Assembly (NCBI GenBank): GCA_024291935.2
Contig: CM044307.1
Location: 101,251,461-101,315,460, forward strand
Length of the DNA: 64,000 nucleotides
Source of the DNA: Okapia johnstoni
Lineage: Eukaryota; Chordata; Mammalia; Artiodactyla; Giraffidae
Direction: 5' to 3'
Part shown: positions 62,001 to 63,676 of the stretch, one piece after another
Numbering within the stretch: the first letter of the stretch is position 1
How the letters are laid out: every line of letters begins with the position of its first letter
Program-made: the position numbers and the translations under genes
Notes under the pieces: generated by a model
Seen by the model: only the letters and a program-made list of their open reading frames with translations
The model's database searches: none
What the model was told of the DNA's origin: nothing

Positions 62001-63676
62001 GAAAATAAATATTGAACATAAACTACATAAGAGTAAAATTTCAACTGTCTCATTATAGAAAATCTATTTCATATAAATATATCAGTTTTCAGTTAAAAAT
62101 ATATTCATATGCTTAATTGAATTAAGAAACAATTTGACATGAACCTTTGGATGAATAAATACATTCTATATTTTATCAGGCAAACGAGAAGAAAGGATAT
62201 GCCAGAAAGTGATTATTAAGTCAATTATACGGAAACAGGACTGTATAAGTCAAAGCTCTGTAAGTGGATAAATATAATTTGTTATGTAAAGGGTTTATGT
62301 CTTTCCAGAAGTATATATGTGTCAGTACTGGTAAGTTTGTAAGCAAACAAAATGCCAACACTTAAAATATTTAACTTTGAGATTATTCCTACATTCTAAT
62401 ATTAAAATATTCTGTTTGCGAAGAAGTGTGAATTTATTCTTGGCATAAATAATCAACAGTTCTGAATGATAATTTCAATCCAGAGAGATGGAAATTTAAA
62501 TCTAAATATACTTGACCACATATTGTCTTAAGTATGCAATTTTAATTAGCAAAAATAGTCTTATGTCTAAATTTGACCACTTTTATAAGACCTATATGAT
62601 TCTGTAGTCTACTTAGTTGTGATATCAGTTCAGTTCAGTTCAGTTGCTCAGTTGTGTCCGACTCTTTGCGACCCCATGAATTGAAGCACGCCAGGCCTCT
62701 CTGTCCATCACCAACTCCCGGAGTCTACCCAAACCCATGTCCATCGAGTTGGTGATGCCATCCAACCATCTCATACTCTGTCGTCCCCTTCTCCTCCCGC
62801 CCCCAATCCTACCCAGCATTAGGGTCTTTGCCAATGAGTCAACTCTTCGCATGAGGTGGCCAAAGTATTGGATATAGTTGTGATATAATACAACTTAAAT
62901 AGGAGTGCTGCAATTCATGGGGTCACAAAGAGTCGGACACGACTGAGTGACTGAACTGAACTGAACTGAGATAGTGATTAATACATTCCATAGATCTGTC
63001 TGGTTATGTGTGCACGTTTCATACTTTGAGTTATGTCAGATTGCCATCTTGGACAATCAATATGCTACTTTCAGTTCAGTTCAGTTGCTCAGTCATGTCC
63101 AACTCTCTGCGACCCCATGGACTGCAGCATGCCAGGCCTCCTTGTCCATCACCAACTCCTGGAGCTTATTCAAACTCATGTTCATCGAGGTGGTGATGCC
63201 ATTCAACCATCTCATCCTCTGTTGTCCCCTTCTCTTCCTGCCTTCCATCTTTCCCAGCATCAGGGTCTTTTCAAATGAGTTGGTTGTTCTCATCAGGTGG
63301 CCAAAGTATTGGAGTTTCAGCTTCAGCATCAGTCCTTCCAATGAATACTCAGGACTGATCTCCTTTAGGATGGACTGGTTGAATCTCCTTGCAGTCCAAG
63401 GGACTCTATCTTAGTGGAATCAGTATCACTCTTTTAAAAGTTTTAAGACATTTTTCTCATTGTCTCTCCTTACAGATAAATGTTGCATCTTGCGATGGAA
63501 AATGCCCATCAGCTACCATATATAACATCAATATTGAGAGCCACCTAAGATTCTGTAAGTGTTGCCGTGAAAACGGGGTGCGCAACTTGACTGTGCCACT
63601 CTATTGCTCAGGCAATGGCACTGAAGTCCTGCACACTCTCCAGGAACCTATAGACTGCACATGCCAGTGGAATTAA
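1693..63676 (+). CDS. OTOGL: Otogelin-like, C-terminal half (26 exons, spliced)
   Basis: This is the 3' portion of a spliced gene; its 5' exons lie left of the window. The conceptual product is secreted and Cys-rich: AbfB-like domain, Cys-rich segment, Pro/Thr linker, VWC-like module, VWD with a CGNCN motif, C8, TIL, a series of VWC-like modules, and a C-terminal cystine knot ending in CTCQWN. The AbfB-VWD-C8-TIL-CTCK order is known for OTOG and OTOGL. The AT-rich, long-intron locus and absence of a Ser/Thr mucin tract favour OTOGL over OTOG or a gel-forming mucin. OTOGL is known as a component of inner-ear acellular membranes (tectorial membrane, cupulae, otoconial membrane), and its loss causes recessive deafness DFNB84B in humans. 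Exons 2-26 sum to 2,954 nt and stay in frame throughout. The AbfB exon carries an apparent frame break near 1,803-1,812. The paralogue assignment comes from family knowledge, without a search. Confidence 0.85.
2100..2250 (+). repeat. MIR SINE remnant
   Basis: The order 'tgaccttagtgagtttctta', a cctc stretch, and 'tacctactttatagggtt' follows the MIR core on the sense strand. It is strongly diverged. Confidence 0.5.
2251..3369. other. Intron without recognised element
   Basis: About 1.1 kb of AT-rich intron. It may hold an old decayed repeat, but I recognise no family and no exon. The open frame at 3,070-3,309 has no domain signal. Confidence 0.4.
3370..3640. repeat. L2 3'-end scrap and MIR remnant
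   Basis: Positions 3,370-3,475 read like the antisense 3' end of L2 (caattcattcatttatg, then accatgtgcaaggcaatgag). Positions 3,495-3,640 read like sense MIR (catgtcacttgg, then tcaatttccccatttat, then cagggttgttgcaaggat). Confidence 0.45.
3995..4112 (+). CDS. OTOGL: OTOGL exon 2: Cys-rich segment
   Basis: The acceptor is CATTTTTTCCCCAG|AAATCC and the donor CC|GTAAGT, 118 nt. It enters in phase 1 and leaves with two bases of a Pro codon. The peptide includes [18 protein letters not shown], a paired-Cys pattern like the start of a TIL/C8-associated segment. Confidence 0.9.
4215..5605 (-). mobile_element. L2 LINE, antisense, interrupted by a Bov-tA
   Basis: Read on the + strand the order is the reverse of an L2 3' region: 'tctgctctatgccagcaatt' and 'gggatacagtattgaacaaa', then 'gggtggtcagggaagaac', then 'agggccttgtagcc'. 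After the SINE at 5,001-5,214 it continues with 'agaggaggtaaggactcc' and 'aggaggagcagtttaggggg'. The copy is old, and its boundaries are approximate. Confidence 0.5.
5001..5214 (+). mobile_element. Bov-tA SINE with 13-bp target-site duplication
   Basis: A tRNA-like head (gcttcctcagtggctcagga, then ggttcgatctctggcttggg) is followed by the BovA body (ttcttgcctggagaatccca, then ggagcctggtgggctacag). It is flanked by identical ATGAGAGAAAGAG at 4,988-5,000 and 5,215-5,227. It is inserted in the older L2. Confidence 0.93.
5625..5965 (-). repeat. L2 3' scrap and MIR, antisense
   Basis: Positions 5,625-5,800 resemble antisense L2 3' sequence (tgagcttctgctctacaaca, then cagtccctgtttcaaagagc). Positions 5,815-5,965 resemble antisense MIR (caaggcacagagaagttaag, then ttgcctcagaccacacag). 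Confidence 0.45.
5966..6981. other. Intron without recognised element
   Basis: The overlapping open frames on both strands at 6,247-6,632 lie in a locally GC-richer patch and show no domain, splice-site support or repeat match. Confidence 0.4.
6992..8375 (+). mobile_element. BovB LINE, 5'-truncated, with target-site duplication
   Basis: The fragment spans the reverse-transcriptase part and 3' tail. Recognisable peptides include [25 protein letters not shown] and [11 protein letters not shown]. It ends in the BovB tail (gactgaactgaac). It is flanked by AACTGTCCCT at 6,982-6,991 and 8,376-8,385. The frame is broken by several stops and shifts, so it is a dead, truncated copy. Confidence 0.95.
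8386..9888. other. Intron with one CHR-like SINE scrap
   Basis: Positions 8,775-8,885 look like a worn CHR-type tRNA SINE: 'ctgttcagtggttaa', then 'ccggttcaatctctggtcaa', then 'aactaagattccatatacca', then an A-rich end. The remainder shows nothing I can name. Confidence 0.45.
9889..9968 (+). CDS. OTOGL: OTOGL exon 3
   Basis: 80 nt, with acceptor TTTTTTTCATGTGAAG| and donor GACT|GTAAGTATG. The first base completes Pro, then [20 protein letters not shown] and CVYPEDC follow. It is a Cys-rich segment continuing exon 2. Confidence 0.9.
10282..10323 (+). CDS. OTOGL: OTOGL exon 4: Pro-rich linker
   Basis: 42 nt, with acceptor TTTCTTTGTAG| and donor CCAG|GTAAGCC. It encodes C then [13 protein letters not shown] and leaves in phase 1. 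It is the first half of the linker before the VWC/VWD block. Confidence 0.85.
10593..12150. mobile_element. BovB LINE with inverted 5' segment, split by a Bov-tA
   Basis: Positions 10,593 to about 11,895 are BovB 3' sequence in minus orientation, from the tail to the RT region. A minus-strand Bov-tA occupies about 11,521-11,742. At about 11,895-11,950 the orientation flips: 'cagaaaattggattaaagat' and 'cacagccagtctctcccctc' up to about 12,150 are BovB 5' noncoding sequence in + orientation, as seen at 21,130-21,260. This matches a twin-priming inversion. I found no convincing flanking duplication. Confidence 0.8.
11521..11742 (-). mobile_element. Bov-tA SINE nested in BovB
   Basis: Reverse-complement Bov-tA, running from 'ttgcttcagttgtgtttgac' to 'cactacctgggaagccc', interrupts the BovB RT region between 'cagttgttccatg' and 'ctattgcttcttgatctgca'. 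It is therefore younger than the host BovB. Confidence 0.85.
12315..12860 (+). mobile_element. MLT1-type LTR (ERVL-MaLR), solo
   Basis: The order 'gtaggctgaataatggcccc', 'gaagatgtgatgaagttaag', 'atcacaaagatccttataaa', 'gatttgaaaatatta' and 'taaaccactaaacttgtaat' followed by 'aggaaactaatatgg' matches MLT1 LTRs. There is no internal retroviral coding sequence, so this is an old noncoding LTR. Confidence 0.6.
13286..13406 (-). mobile_element. Bov-A monomer SINE nested in BovB
   Basis: Reverse-complement BovA body ('gctcagtcatgtccaactct', then 'gggttgccatttccttctcc') without a tRNA head. It is flanked by AGATGGTGACTG at 13,274-13,285 and 13,407-13,418, a 12-bp duplication of BovB sequence. Confidence 0.88.
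13440..13533 (+). mobile_element. BovB 3' tail nested in BovB
   Basis: A 3'-terminal BovB piece ('gttggtgatggacagggaag' through 'gagcgactgaactgaact') lies between RT-coding bases that are contiguous in other copies. It is a second, very short BovB insertion in the same sense orientation. Confidence 0.75.
13816..14498 (-). mobile_element. BovB LINE, 5'-truncated, antisense
   Basis: It starts with the reverse-complement tail (ttcagttcagtcgctcagtc) and extends to the coding part around 'cattttctgaatgtt'. The minus-strand open frame at 14,149-14,484 is the BovB C-terminal region, with [20 protein letters not shown] and YGCESW. Confidence 0.93.
14755..14945 (+). repeat. MIR SINE remnant
   Basis: 'actctggaatcaggattccc', 'gttcaaattctgcctttgac', 'tatctgtaaaatgacaataa' and 'cttcacagggttcttgttag' occur in MIR order on the sense strand. 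Confidence 0.6.
15001..15074 (+). CDS. OTOGL: OTOGL exon 5: Pro/Thr linker
   Basis: 74 nt, with acceptor TTTCCTTCAG| and donor GAG|GTATGAC. A Gly codon is split across the border with exon 4; then [20 protein letters not shown] and LECE follow. It is the rest of the low-complexity linker, with the next Cys module starting at LECE. Confidence 0.88.
15558..15775 (-). mobile_element. Bov-tA SINE
   Basis: Reverse-complement Bov-tA from 'cagttatgtctgactctgtg' through 'ggcaagaatattggagtggg' to the tRNA-like end 'tctttacctgctgaaccact'. Confidence 0.88.
16340..16624 (+). mobile_element. Bov-A2 SINE with 12-bp duplication and CAG tail
   Basis: Two BovA units in tandem are joined by 'ttcactttcccttttccctt' and end in an impure (CAG)n tail. 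The flanks are AAGGCCTTGTGG at 16,328-16,339 and 16,625-16,636. It is inserted in L2. Confidence 0.95.
16931..17160 (+). mobile_element. Bov-tA SINE
   Basis: A tRNA-like head ('gcttcccaagtggcaccagt', then 'gagtttgatccctgggttgg') plus the BovA body. The flanks are near-identical: AATGAAAAGAG at 16,920-16,930 and the same with one extra A at 17,161-17,172. Confidence 0.9.
17656..18862. other. Intron with a MIR remnant
   Basis: Sense MIR traces occur at about 18,075-18,310 ('gaagcagtggtcaacagcac', then 'tacctacctcagagggtg'). I see no exon or named element elsewhere in this AT-rich stretch. Confidence 0.45.
18863..19040 (+). CDS. OTOGL: OTOGL exon 6: VWC-like module
   Basis: 178 nt, with acceptor TTTTTATTAACAG| and donor CCGT|GTGAGT. 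It encodes [20 protein letters not shown], then a Cys-containing stretch, and ends [12 protein letters not shown] plus a split Cys. The C-x-C plus CCPxxxC ending is the VWC-like pattern. It has N-glycosylation sequons at NCS and NWS. Confidence 0.93.
19283..19425 (+). CDS. OTOGL: OTOGL exon 7: VWD start
   Basis: 143 nt, with acceptor TCACTTTTTAG| and donor AATCAG|GTAAGTC. It encodes the split Cys, then [20 protein letters not shown] and the following strand up to EKCSMNQ. ITFDG is the usual VWD opening, but the GDPH calcium-binding motif that normally precedes it is replaced by SELS. Confidence 0.94.
19675..19698 (+). CDS. OTOGL: OTOGL exon 8: 24-nt microexon
   Basis: The acceptor CTTTTTTTTTTCAG| is very strong and the donor is CTA|GTGAGT. 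Eight codons, NGNSFKKL, in phase 0-0, so skipping would keep the frame. It lies 249 bp after exon 7 and 92 bp before exon 9, in a VWD surface-loop position (inferred). Confidence 0.85.
19791..19883 (+). CDS. OTOGL: OTOGL exon 9: VWD middle
   Basis: 93 nt, phase 0-0, with acceptor AATTTTTTTTCAAATGAAG| and donor AAG|GTAGGAA. It encodes [20 protein letters not shown] and [11 protein letters not shown]. The upstream intron is only 92 bp. Confidence 0.92.
19884..20515. other. Intron without recognised element
   Basis: AT-rich sequence with no repeat or exon that I can name. Confidence 0.4.
20516..20730 (-). mobile_element. Bov-tA SINE with 10-bp duplication
   Basis: Reverse-complement Bov-tA from 'gtggtcagttgtatctgact' to 'ctagcaccacctgggaagcc'. 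The flanks are CTCAGATATA at 20,506-20,515 and 20,731-20,740. Confidence 0.92.
20868..24470 (+). mobile_element. BovB LINE, near full length, inactive
   Basis: About 3.6 kb: 5' noncoding part to about 21,650, an endonuclease region ([12 protein letters not shown] near 22,050), an RT region ([12 protein letters not shown] near 23,390, then the catalytic YADD rendered as [11 protein letters not shown] near 23,690) and the 3' tail 'gtgactgaactgaactgaa'. The frame is broken many times, so it cannot encode a working protein. The 5' boundary is approximate. Confidence 0.92.
24471..25402. other. Intron with an antisense L2 remnant
   Basis: About 24,700-24,985 reads as antisense L2 ('gatctcaagtaacttgcagt', then 'ggagaaggtgacacctgaga', then 'cagcaggcaaaggatg'). 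The rest is unassigned AT-rich intron. Confidence 0.4.
25403..25618 (-). mobile_element. Bov-tA SINE
   Basis: Reverse-complement Bov-tA from 'ttgttgtttagtcgctgagt' to 'ccactgagctacctgggaag'. It ends about 137 bp before the acceptor of exon 10. Confidence 0.88.
25756..25945 (+). CDS. OTOGL: OTOGL exon 10: VWD
   Basis: 190 nt. The acceptor is TTATGTAATTTTAG|GTAGAAGTG (TAG at 25,753-25,755) and the donor TTTGTG|GTGAGC. It encodes [20 protein letters not shown], a middle section with [16 protein letters not shown], and ends SSYTEGLCG. This last piece is the first half of the VWD closing motif GLCGxCN. Confidence 0.94.
25946..26295. other. Intron with a MIR remnant
   Basis: About 26,190-26,295 reads as antisense MIR ('attaatgaagtgtcaggcat', then 'actttaactcattcgattct'). 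Nothing else is recognised. Confidence 0.4.
26309..26583 (+). mobile_element. Bov-A2 SINE with 13-bp duplication
   Basis: Two BovA units ('ggagaaggcaatggcacccc', then 'ggagaaggaaatggcaaccc') end in a (CAG)n tail. The flanks are CAGTGTTAATTTA at 26,296-26,308 and 26,584-26,596; the right copy merges with the tail. Confidence 0.94.
26858..27568 (+). mobile_element. BovB LINE, 5'-truncated
   Basis: The 3' 0.7 kb of BovB, from 'gaaaaatttggcttaaagct' to 'gactgaactgaactgaac' and an A-rich end. The coding frame is interrupted. Confidence 0.93.
27569..29235. other. Intron with a MIR remnant
   Basis: Sense MIR-like sequence lies at about 27,612-27,760 ('catcagtttccttatctttc', then 'aattgttgttagaattgaat'). 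About 1.4 kb beyond it shows nothing I can assign; the open frame at 28,321-28,524 has no domain. Confidence 0.4.
29236..29450 (+). CDS. OTOGL: OTOGL exon 11: VWD end and C8 start
   Basis: 215 nt, with acceptor ATCTTTTTAG| and donor GATAAA|GTAAGT. It completes the VWD motif as [18 protein letters not shown], then crosses [12 protein letters not shown] into C8-type sequence [20 protein letters not shown]. Sequons occur at NGT and NCT. Confidence 0.95.
29451..31731. other. Intron with old L2/MIR remnants
   Basis: About 29,965-30,330 resembles antisense L2 ('gtatcaagcacctactaggc'). About 30,850-31,310 resembles sense L2 (agggcttataatttcctt, then ctttggcctgccttcttt, then atgcatagtagggaacc). About 31,505-31,665 resembles antisense MIR. 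No exon is seen. Confidence 0.4.
31732..31899 (-). mobile_element. Bov-tA SINE, tRNA end shortened, 11-bp duplication
   Basis: Reverse-complement BovA body and part of the tRNA-like region. The usual terminal 'cctgggaagcc' is missing. The flanks are ATGGAAGAAAG at 31,721-31,731 and 31,900-31,910, so the insertion itself was 5'-truncated. Confidence 0.9.
31911..32552. other. Intron, probable antisense L2 then unassigned
   Basis: About 31,911-32,180 has weak antisense L2 resemblance ('gagaggttgagcagggttta'). The remainder is unassigned. Confidence 0.35.
32553..32752 (-). mobile_element. Bov-tA SINE, diverged
   Basis: Reverse-complement Bov-tA ('gaaactcagttgcatccaac', then 'ctccaggcaagaatatagga', then 'gtgtgaaccaccaggg') with an internal deletion after the body. 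Confidence 0.8.
32929..33148 (+). mobile_element. Bov-tA SINE with 13-bp near-perfect duplication
   Basis: tRNA-like head 'ggtttcccaggaggcactag' and BovA body. The flanks are ACAGACAATATTT at 32,916-32,928 and ACAGACAACATTT at 33,149-33,161, differing at one base. Confidence 0.92.
33325..35380 (-). mobile_element. BovB LINE, antisense, next to exon 12
   Basis: The reverse-complement tail (ttcagttcagttcagttgct) begins at 33,325. Going right it passes through RT coding sequence (minus-strand open frames at 33,704-34,374 with [10 protein letters not shown], and at 34,653-35,401) to a 5' truncation near 35,380. Stops and shifts break the frame. It ends about 51 bp before the exon 12 acceptor. 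Confidence 0.94.
35432..35573 (+). CDS. OTOGL: OTOGL exon 12: C8 domain
   Basis: 142 nt, with acceptor ATGTGTCTCTAG| and donor TGCT|GTAAGT. It encodes [20 protein letters not shown], then [20 protein letters not shown] and WRTPVYC. The Cys spacing is that of C8. One sequon, NYT. Its upstream intron ends with a BovB. Confidence 0.95.
35768..37350 (+). mobile_element. L1 remnant: 5' UTR joined to ORF2 piece
   Basis: 35,768-36,639 is a GC-richer L1 5' UTR beginning 'agggtcaagatggtggagta'. After the Bov-A2 at 36,651-36,930, ORF2 RT-region sequence follows from about 36,975 ('acaaaaaccagaaaaagaca', then 'tcaatatcactgataaacat', then 'ccatatttgacaaaactaca'). ORF1 and the ORF2 endonuclease are absent. 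Open frames in the 5' UTR are incidental. Confidence 0.75.
36651..36930 (-). mobile_element. Bov-A2 SINE with 11-bp duplication
   Basis: It begins with (TGC)n, the complement of the CAG tail, and carries two reverse BovA units. The flanks are ACTCCTAGAGC at 36,640-36,650 and 36,931-36,941. It is inserted in the L1 remnant. Confidence 0.95.
37506..37710 (-). mobile_element. BovB 3' tail fragment
   Basis: Reverse-complement BovB tail from 'gttgttcagtcactcagttg' to 'ttttcccaggatcagggtat'; about 200 bp, no coding capacity. Confidence 0.9.
37777..37996 (-). mobile_element. Bov-tA SINE with 9-bp duplication
   Basis: Reverse-complement Bov-tA ending in the tRNA-like 'ctgagccaccagggaagtcc'. The flanks are CAATATCAC at 37,768-37,776 and 37,997-38,005. 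Confidence 0.92.
38006..38611. other. Intron without recognised element
   Basis: The minus-strand open frame at 38,075-38,512 (145 codons) has no recognisable domain and is probably chance. Confidence 0.4.
38612..38797 (+). CDS. OTOGL: OTOGL exon 13: TIL domain
   Basis: 186 nt, phase 1-1, with acceptor GTTATTCATAG| and donor TGTG|GTAAGC. It encodes [20 protein letters not shown], then [20 protein letters not shown], and ends in CIPEKEC. This is the Cys pattern of a trypsin-inhibitor-like (TIL) module following C8. Confidence 0.96.
38798..40198. other. Intron without recognised element
   Basis: 1.4 kb of AT-rich intron. No SINE, LINE or exon is evident to me. Confidence 0.45.
40199..40411 (+). 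CDS. OTOGL: OTOGL exon 14: post-TIL acidic, VWC-like module
   Basis: 213 nt, phase 1-1, with acceptor TGTCTTTTTAAG| and donor TGCA|GTATGT. It encodes [20 protein letters not shown], then [20 protein letters not shown], and ends [12 protein letters not shown]. The W-N-x-x-x-D-E-C start and CC ending are VWC-like. One sequon, NGS. Confidence 0.95.
40885..40989 (+). CDS. OTOGL: OTOGL exon 15: VWC-like module
   Basis: 105 nt, phase 1-1, with acceptor ATTTCCAG| and donor TGTG|GTGAGT. It encodes [20 protein letters not shown], then [14 protein letters not shown]. First of a run of similar small module exons. Confidence 0.95.
41125..41470. repeat. AT-rich, TATATA-dense intron tract
   Basis: Long runs of alternating TA and near-palindromic ATATAT stretches, such as 'tatatacatatatatacaca'. 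It is low complexity and ends at the left duplication of the next Bov-A2. Confidence 0.7.
41481..41744 (+). mobile_element. Bov-A2 SINE with 11-bp duplication
   Basis: Two BovA units and a (CAG)n tail, slightly 5'-truncated. The flanks are ATTGCCTATAT at 41,470-41,480 and 41,745-41,755. It ends 123 bp before exon 16. Confidence 0.94.
41868..41975 (+). CDS. OTOGL: OTOGL exon 16: VWC-like module
   Basis: 108 nt, phase 1-1, with acceptor TGTTTTTGCAG| and donor TGTG|GTAAGT. It encodes [20 protein letters not shown], then [11 protein letters not shown]. Confidence 0.95.
42098..42299 (-). mobile_element. Bov-tA SINE
   Basis: Reverse-complement Bov-tA from 'gtgaagtcgttcagtcgtgt' to 'tctgagccaccagggaag'. 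It is little diverged, suggesting a younger copy. Confidence 0.92.
42300..42840. other. Intron without recognised element
   Basis: Unassigned AT-rich sequence between a Bov-tA and a BovB. The last 10 bases are the left copy of the BovB duplication. Confidence 0.4.
42841..45670 (-). mobile_element. BovB LINE, 2.8 kb, endonuclease region still open
   Basis: The flanks are TGCATAGCCT at 42,831-42,840 and 45,671-45,680. Minus-strand frames: endonuclease at 45,692-44,886 ([22 protein letters not shown] and SDHELL catalytic-type motifs), linker at 44,876-44,481, RT at 44,340-43,741 ([20 protein letters not shown]) and the remainder at 43,737-42,862 ([11 protein letters not shown]). Two nonsense changes, near 44,887 and 43,741, plus indels near 44,330-44,490 break the ORF. 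It is the best preserved BovB coding copy here, but not intact. Confidence 0.95.
45681..46401. other. Intron without recognised element
   Basis: AT-rich unassigned intron between a BovB and exon 17. Confidence 0.45.
46402..46503 (+). CDS. OTOGL: OTOGL exon 17: VWC-like module
   Basis: 102 nt, phase 1-1, with acceptor TTCCATCTTTAG| and donor TGTG|GTAAAT. It encodes [20 protein letters not shown], then [14 protein letters not shown]. One sequon, NTT. Confidence 0.95.
46575..46915 (-). mobile_element. CHR-type tRNA SINE
   Basis: Reverse-complement of a long tRNA-derived SINE: 'ggctttctctagttgtggcg', 'gtggcttctcttgttacaga', 'tctagagtgtgggctcagta', and the tRNA-like end 'gcaggttcttaaccatggga' followed by tcaccaggga. 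It is older and GC-richer than its surroundings. Confidence 0.75.
46916..47339. other. Intron without recognised element
   Basis: Unassigned intron leading to the TTTTTTAATTTAG acceptor of exon 18. Confidence 0.4.
47340..47444 (+). CDS. OTOGL: OTOGL exon 18: VWC-like module
   Basis: 105 nt, phase 1-1, with acceptor TTTTTTAATTTAG| and donor TGTG|GTAACT. It encodes [20 protein letters not shown], then [14 protein letters not shown]. One sequon, NVS. Its downstream intron is only 85 bp. Confidence 0.95.
47530..47570 (+). CDS. OTOGL: OTOGL exon 19: first part of a split module
   Basis: 41 nt, phase 1-0, with acceptor TTTTTGCCTTTTAG| and donor GTG|GTAAGA. It encodes [14 protein letters not shown], the start of a VWC-like module completed by exon 20. 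Confidence 0.92.
47763..49292 (-). mobile_element. BovB LINE, 5'-truncated, antisense
   Basis: It runs from the reverse tail (ttcagttcagttcagtcact) through the RT region (minus-strand frame at 49,287-48,679 with [14 protein letters not shown]) to the truncation near 49,292. The coding sequence is broken, with a deletion near 48,315. Confidence 0.94.
49293..49743. other. Intron without recognised element
   Basis: Unassigned AT-rich intron. Confidence 0.4.
49744..49915 (+). mobile_element. Bov-tA SINE, 3'-shortened
   Basis: tRNA-like head 'gggcttccctcatagctcag' with 'gggttcaattcctgggtcag', then the BovA body ending early after 'ctggcaggctagagtccaca'. Confidence 0.88.
49975..50395 (-). mobile_element. 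L1 3' UTR fragment, antisense
   Basis: 'aacaactttattgaaatata', 'cataccatacaattcagcc', 'tgtgttgtagcacgtatcag' and 'ttatggatataaccagacat' are reverse-complement old-L1 3' sequence. It pairs with the sense L1 piece at 50,640-50,950. Confidence 0.7.
50435..50632 (+). mobile_element. Bov-tA SINE
   Basis: 'gtaactcagatggtaaagaa', then 'tttgatccctgagtcagaaa', then 'ttcttgcctggagaatttca', then 'gcaaagagtcagacatgact'. It lies at the junction of the two opposed L1 pieces. Confidence 0.88.
50640..50950 (+). mobile_element. L1 ORF2 3' end fragment, sense
   Basis: 'agagatcacttcacactcac', 'tgttggcaaggatgtggaga', 'ccatatgactcagcaattcc' and 'tgttcatagcagcactattc' match the end of L1 ORF2. In an intact L1 this directly precedes the sequence found inverted at 49,975-50,395. 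Confidence 0.75.
50951..51675. other. Intron without recognised element
   Basis: Unassigned AT-rich intron. Confidence 0.4.
51676..51790 (+). mobile_element. Bov-A fragment followed by AG-rich repeat
   Basis: Half a BovA unit (ttgcctggaaaatcgcaagg, then ggctatagtccatggggttg) runs into 'gcagagcagagcagagagag', a short purine microsatellite. Confidence 0.8.
51795..51985 (-). repeat. MIR SINE, antisense
   Basis: 'cgccattttgtaaatgagga', then 'ctggttaagtaacctgccct', then 'agatcacacagctagtaagt' and 'ggcagagcaagattgg': a clear reverse MIR core. Confidence 0.8.
52200..52320 (-). mobile_element. Ruminant L1 3' end scrap, antisense
   Basis: 'gggggctaattactttacaa', then 'tggtttttgccatacattga' and 'catgaatcagccatgggttt' are typical of the reverse-complement 3' end of ruminant L1. 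Confidence 0.55.
52612..52675 (+). CDS. OTOGL: OTOGL exon 20: second part of a split module
   Basis: 64 nt, phase 0-1, with acceptor TCTTTCTAATAG| and donor TGTG|GTAACT. It encodes [20 protein letters not shown] plus C. Exons 19 and 20 together make 105 nt, phase 1-1, the same size as the neighbouring one-exon modules. Confidence 0.93.
52676..53780. other. Intron without recognised element
   Basis: 1.1 kb of AT-rich intron. The motif 'gtgaagtcgctcagaaactt' at about 52,864 is a BovA-like scrap only. Confidence 0.4.
53781..53959 (+). CDS. OTOGL: OTOGL exon 21: Cys-rich module
   Basis: 179 nt, phase 1-0, with acceptor TTATCTTTTCTTAG| and donor GTT|GTAAGT. It encodes [20 protein letters not shown], then [20 protein letters not shown], and ends VNCSKECDV. 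Sequons occur at NHT, NFT and NCS. Confidence 0.95.
54325..54450 (-). mobile_element. Ruminant L1 3' end scrap, antisense
   Basis: 'tttttcactggaggataatc', 'actttacaatgttgtgttgg' and 'tttctgccatacatcaacat' are the reverse 3' end of ruminant L1. It stops 88 bp before exon 22. Confidence 0.6.
54539..54643 (+). CDS. OTOGL: OTOGL exon 22: VWC-like module
   Basis: 105 nt, phase 0-0, with acceptor TTACTATGCACAG| and donor GAG|GTATGA. It encodes [20 protein letters not shown], then [15 protein letters not shown]. Sequons occur at NIS and NGT. Confidence 0.93.
54644..56882. other. Intron without recognised element
   Basis: 2.2 kb of AT-rich, unusually repeat-poor intron compared with the first 50 kb. 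Confidence 0.45.
56883..57002 (+). CDS. OTOGL: OTOGL exon 23: VWC-like module
   Basis: 120 nt, phase 0-0, with acceptor CTCTTTTATTTTTAG| and donor ATG|GTTTGT, a weaker donor than the others. It encodes [20 protein letters not shown], then [20 protein letters not shown]. Sequons occur at NCT, NYS and NET. Confidence 0.94.
57003..58385. other. Intron without recognised element
   Basis: 1.4 kb of AT-rich intron; nothing recognised. Confidence 0.45.
58386..58431 (+). CDS. OTOGL: OTOGL exon 24
   Basis: 46 nt, phase 0-1, with acceptor CCTTCTCTCATCCTAG| and donor TCT|GTAAGT. It encodes [15 protein letters not shown] plus a split Cys, the end of a VWC-like module before the cystine knot. Confidence 0.92.
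58432..59934. other. Intron with duplicated segment and MIR scrap
   Basis: It holds the first copy of a 98-99-bp segment at 59,004-59,102 that recurs at 60,227-60,324. Weak antisense MIR resemblance is seen at about 59,440-59,570. The rest is unassigned. Confidence 0.45.
59004..59102 (+). repeat. 98-bp duplicated segment, copy 1
   Basis: It begins 'gaagagtgttcaaagtagag' and contains 'ggcaaagtgcagtcatagca'. By eye it is nearly 90% identical to 60,227-60,324 in the same orientation. Confidence 0.8.
60227..60324 (+). repeat. 98-bp duplicated segment, copy 2
   Basis: It begins 'gaagagtgttcaaagtggag' and is a partner of 59,004-59,102. It lies inside the antisense L2 stretch. Confidence 0.8.
60504..61024. 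mobile_element. BovB LINE with inverted 5' segment and duplication
   Basis: Positions 60,504-60,716 are BovB 3' tail in minus orientation. Positions 60,717-61,024 are BovB 5' noncoding sequence in + orientation ('cagccagtccctcccatcaa', then 'ggtcatggtggagagttctg'). The flanks are ATAAGAGACTG at 60,493-60,503 and ATAGGAGACTG at 61,025-61,035, one mismatch, so both parts entered in one event. Confidence 0.88.
61216..62179. other. Intron without firm element
   Basis: Weak antisense MIR-like sequence lies at about 61,340-61,480. The rest is very AT-rich and unassigned. Confidence 0.4.
62180..62259 (+). CDS. OTOGL: OTOGL exon 25: cystine-knot start
   Basis: 80 nt, phase 1-0, with acceptor ATATTTTATCAG| and donor TCT|GTAAGT. 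It encodes [20 protein letters not shown], then CISQSS. These are the first Cys residues of the C-terminal cystine knot. Confidence 0.95.
62626..62874 (-). mobile_element. BovB 3' tail with 12-bp duplication
   Basis: Reverse-complement tail from 'cagttcagttcagttcagtt' to 'gaggtggccaaagtattgga'. The flanks are TAGTTGTGATAT at 62,614-62,625 and 62,875-62,886. Confidence 0.95.
62906..62970 (+). mobile_element. BovB terminal tail, sense
   Basis: About 65 bp: 'agtgctgcaattcatggggt' through 'gactgaactgaactgaact'. It is complementary to the start of the preceding minus-strand tail, forming an inverted pair about 215 bp apart. Confidence 0.9.
63072..63409 (-). mobile_element. BovB 3' fragment next to the last exon
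   Basis: Reverse-complement tail from 'ttcagttcagttcagttgct' to 'ctccttgcagtccaagggac'. It ends 66 bp before the exon 26 acceptor. Confidence 0.94.
63476..63676 (+). CDS. OTOGL: OTOGL exon 26: cystine knot and stop
   Basis: 201 nt including the TAA at 63,674-63,676, with acceptor GTCTCTCCTTACAG|. It encodes [20 protein letters not shown], then [20 protein letters not shown], and ends PIDCTCQWN. The CDGKC, CKCC and CTC spacing is that of a CTCK domain, used for dimerisation in related secreted proteins (family knowledge). Sequons occur at NLT and NGT. Confidence 0.97.
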   Translation: MNVASCDGKCPSATIYNINIESHLRFCKCCRENGVRNLTVPLYCSGNGTEVLHTLQEPIDCTCQWN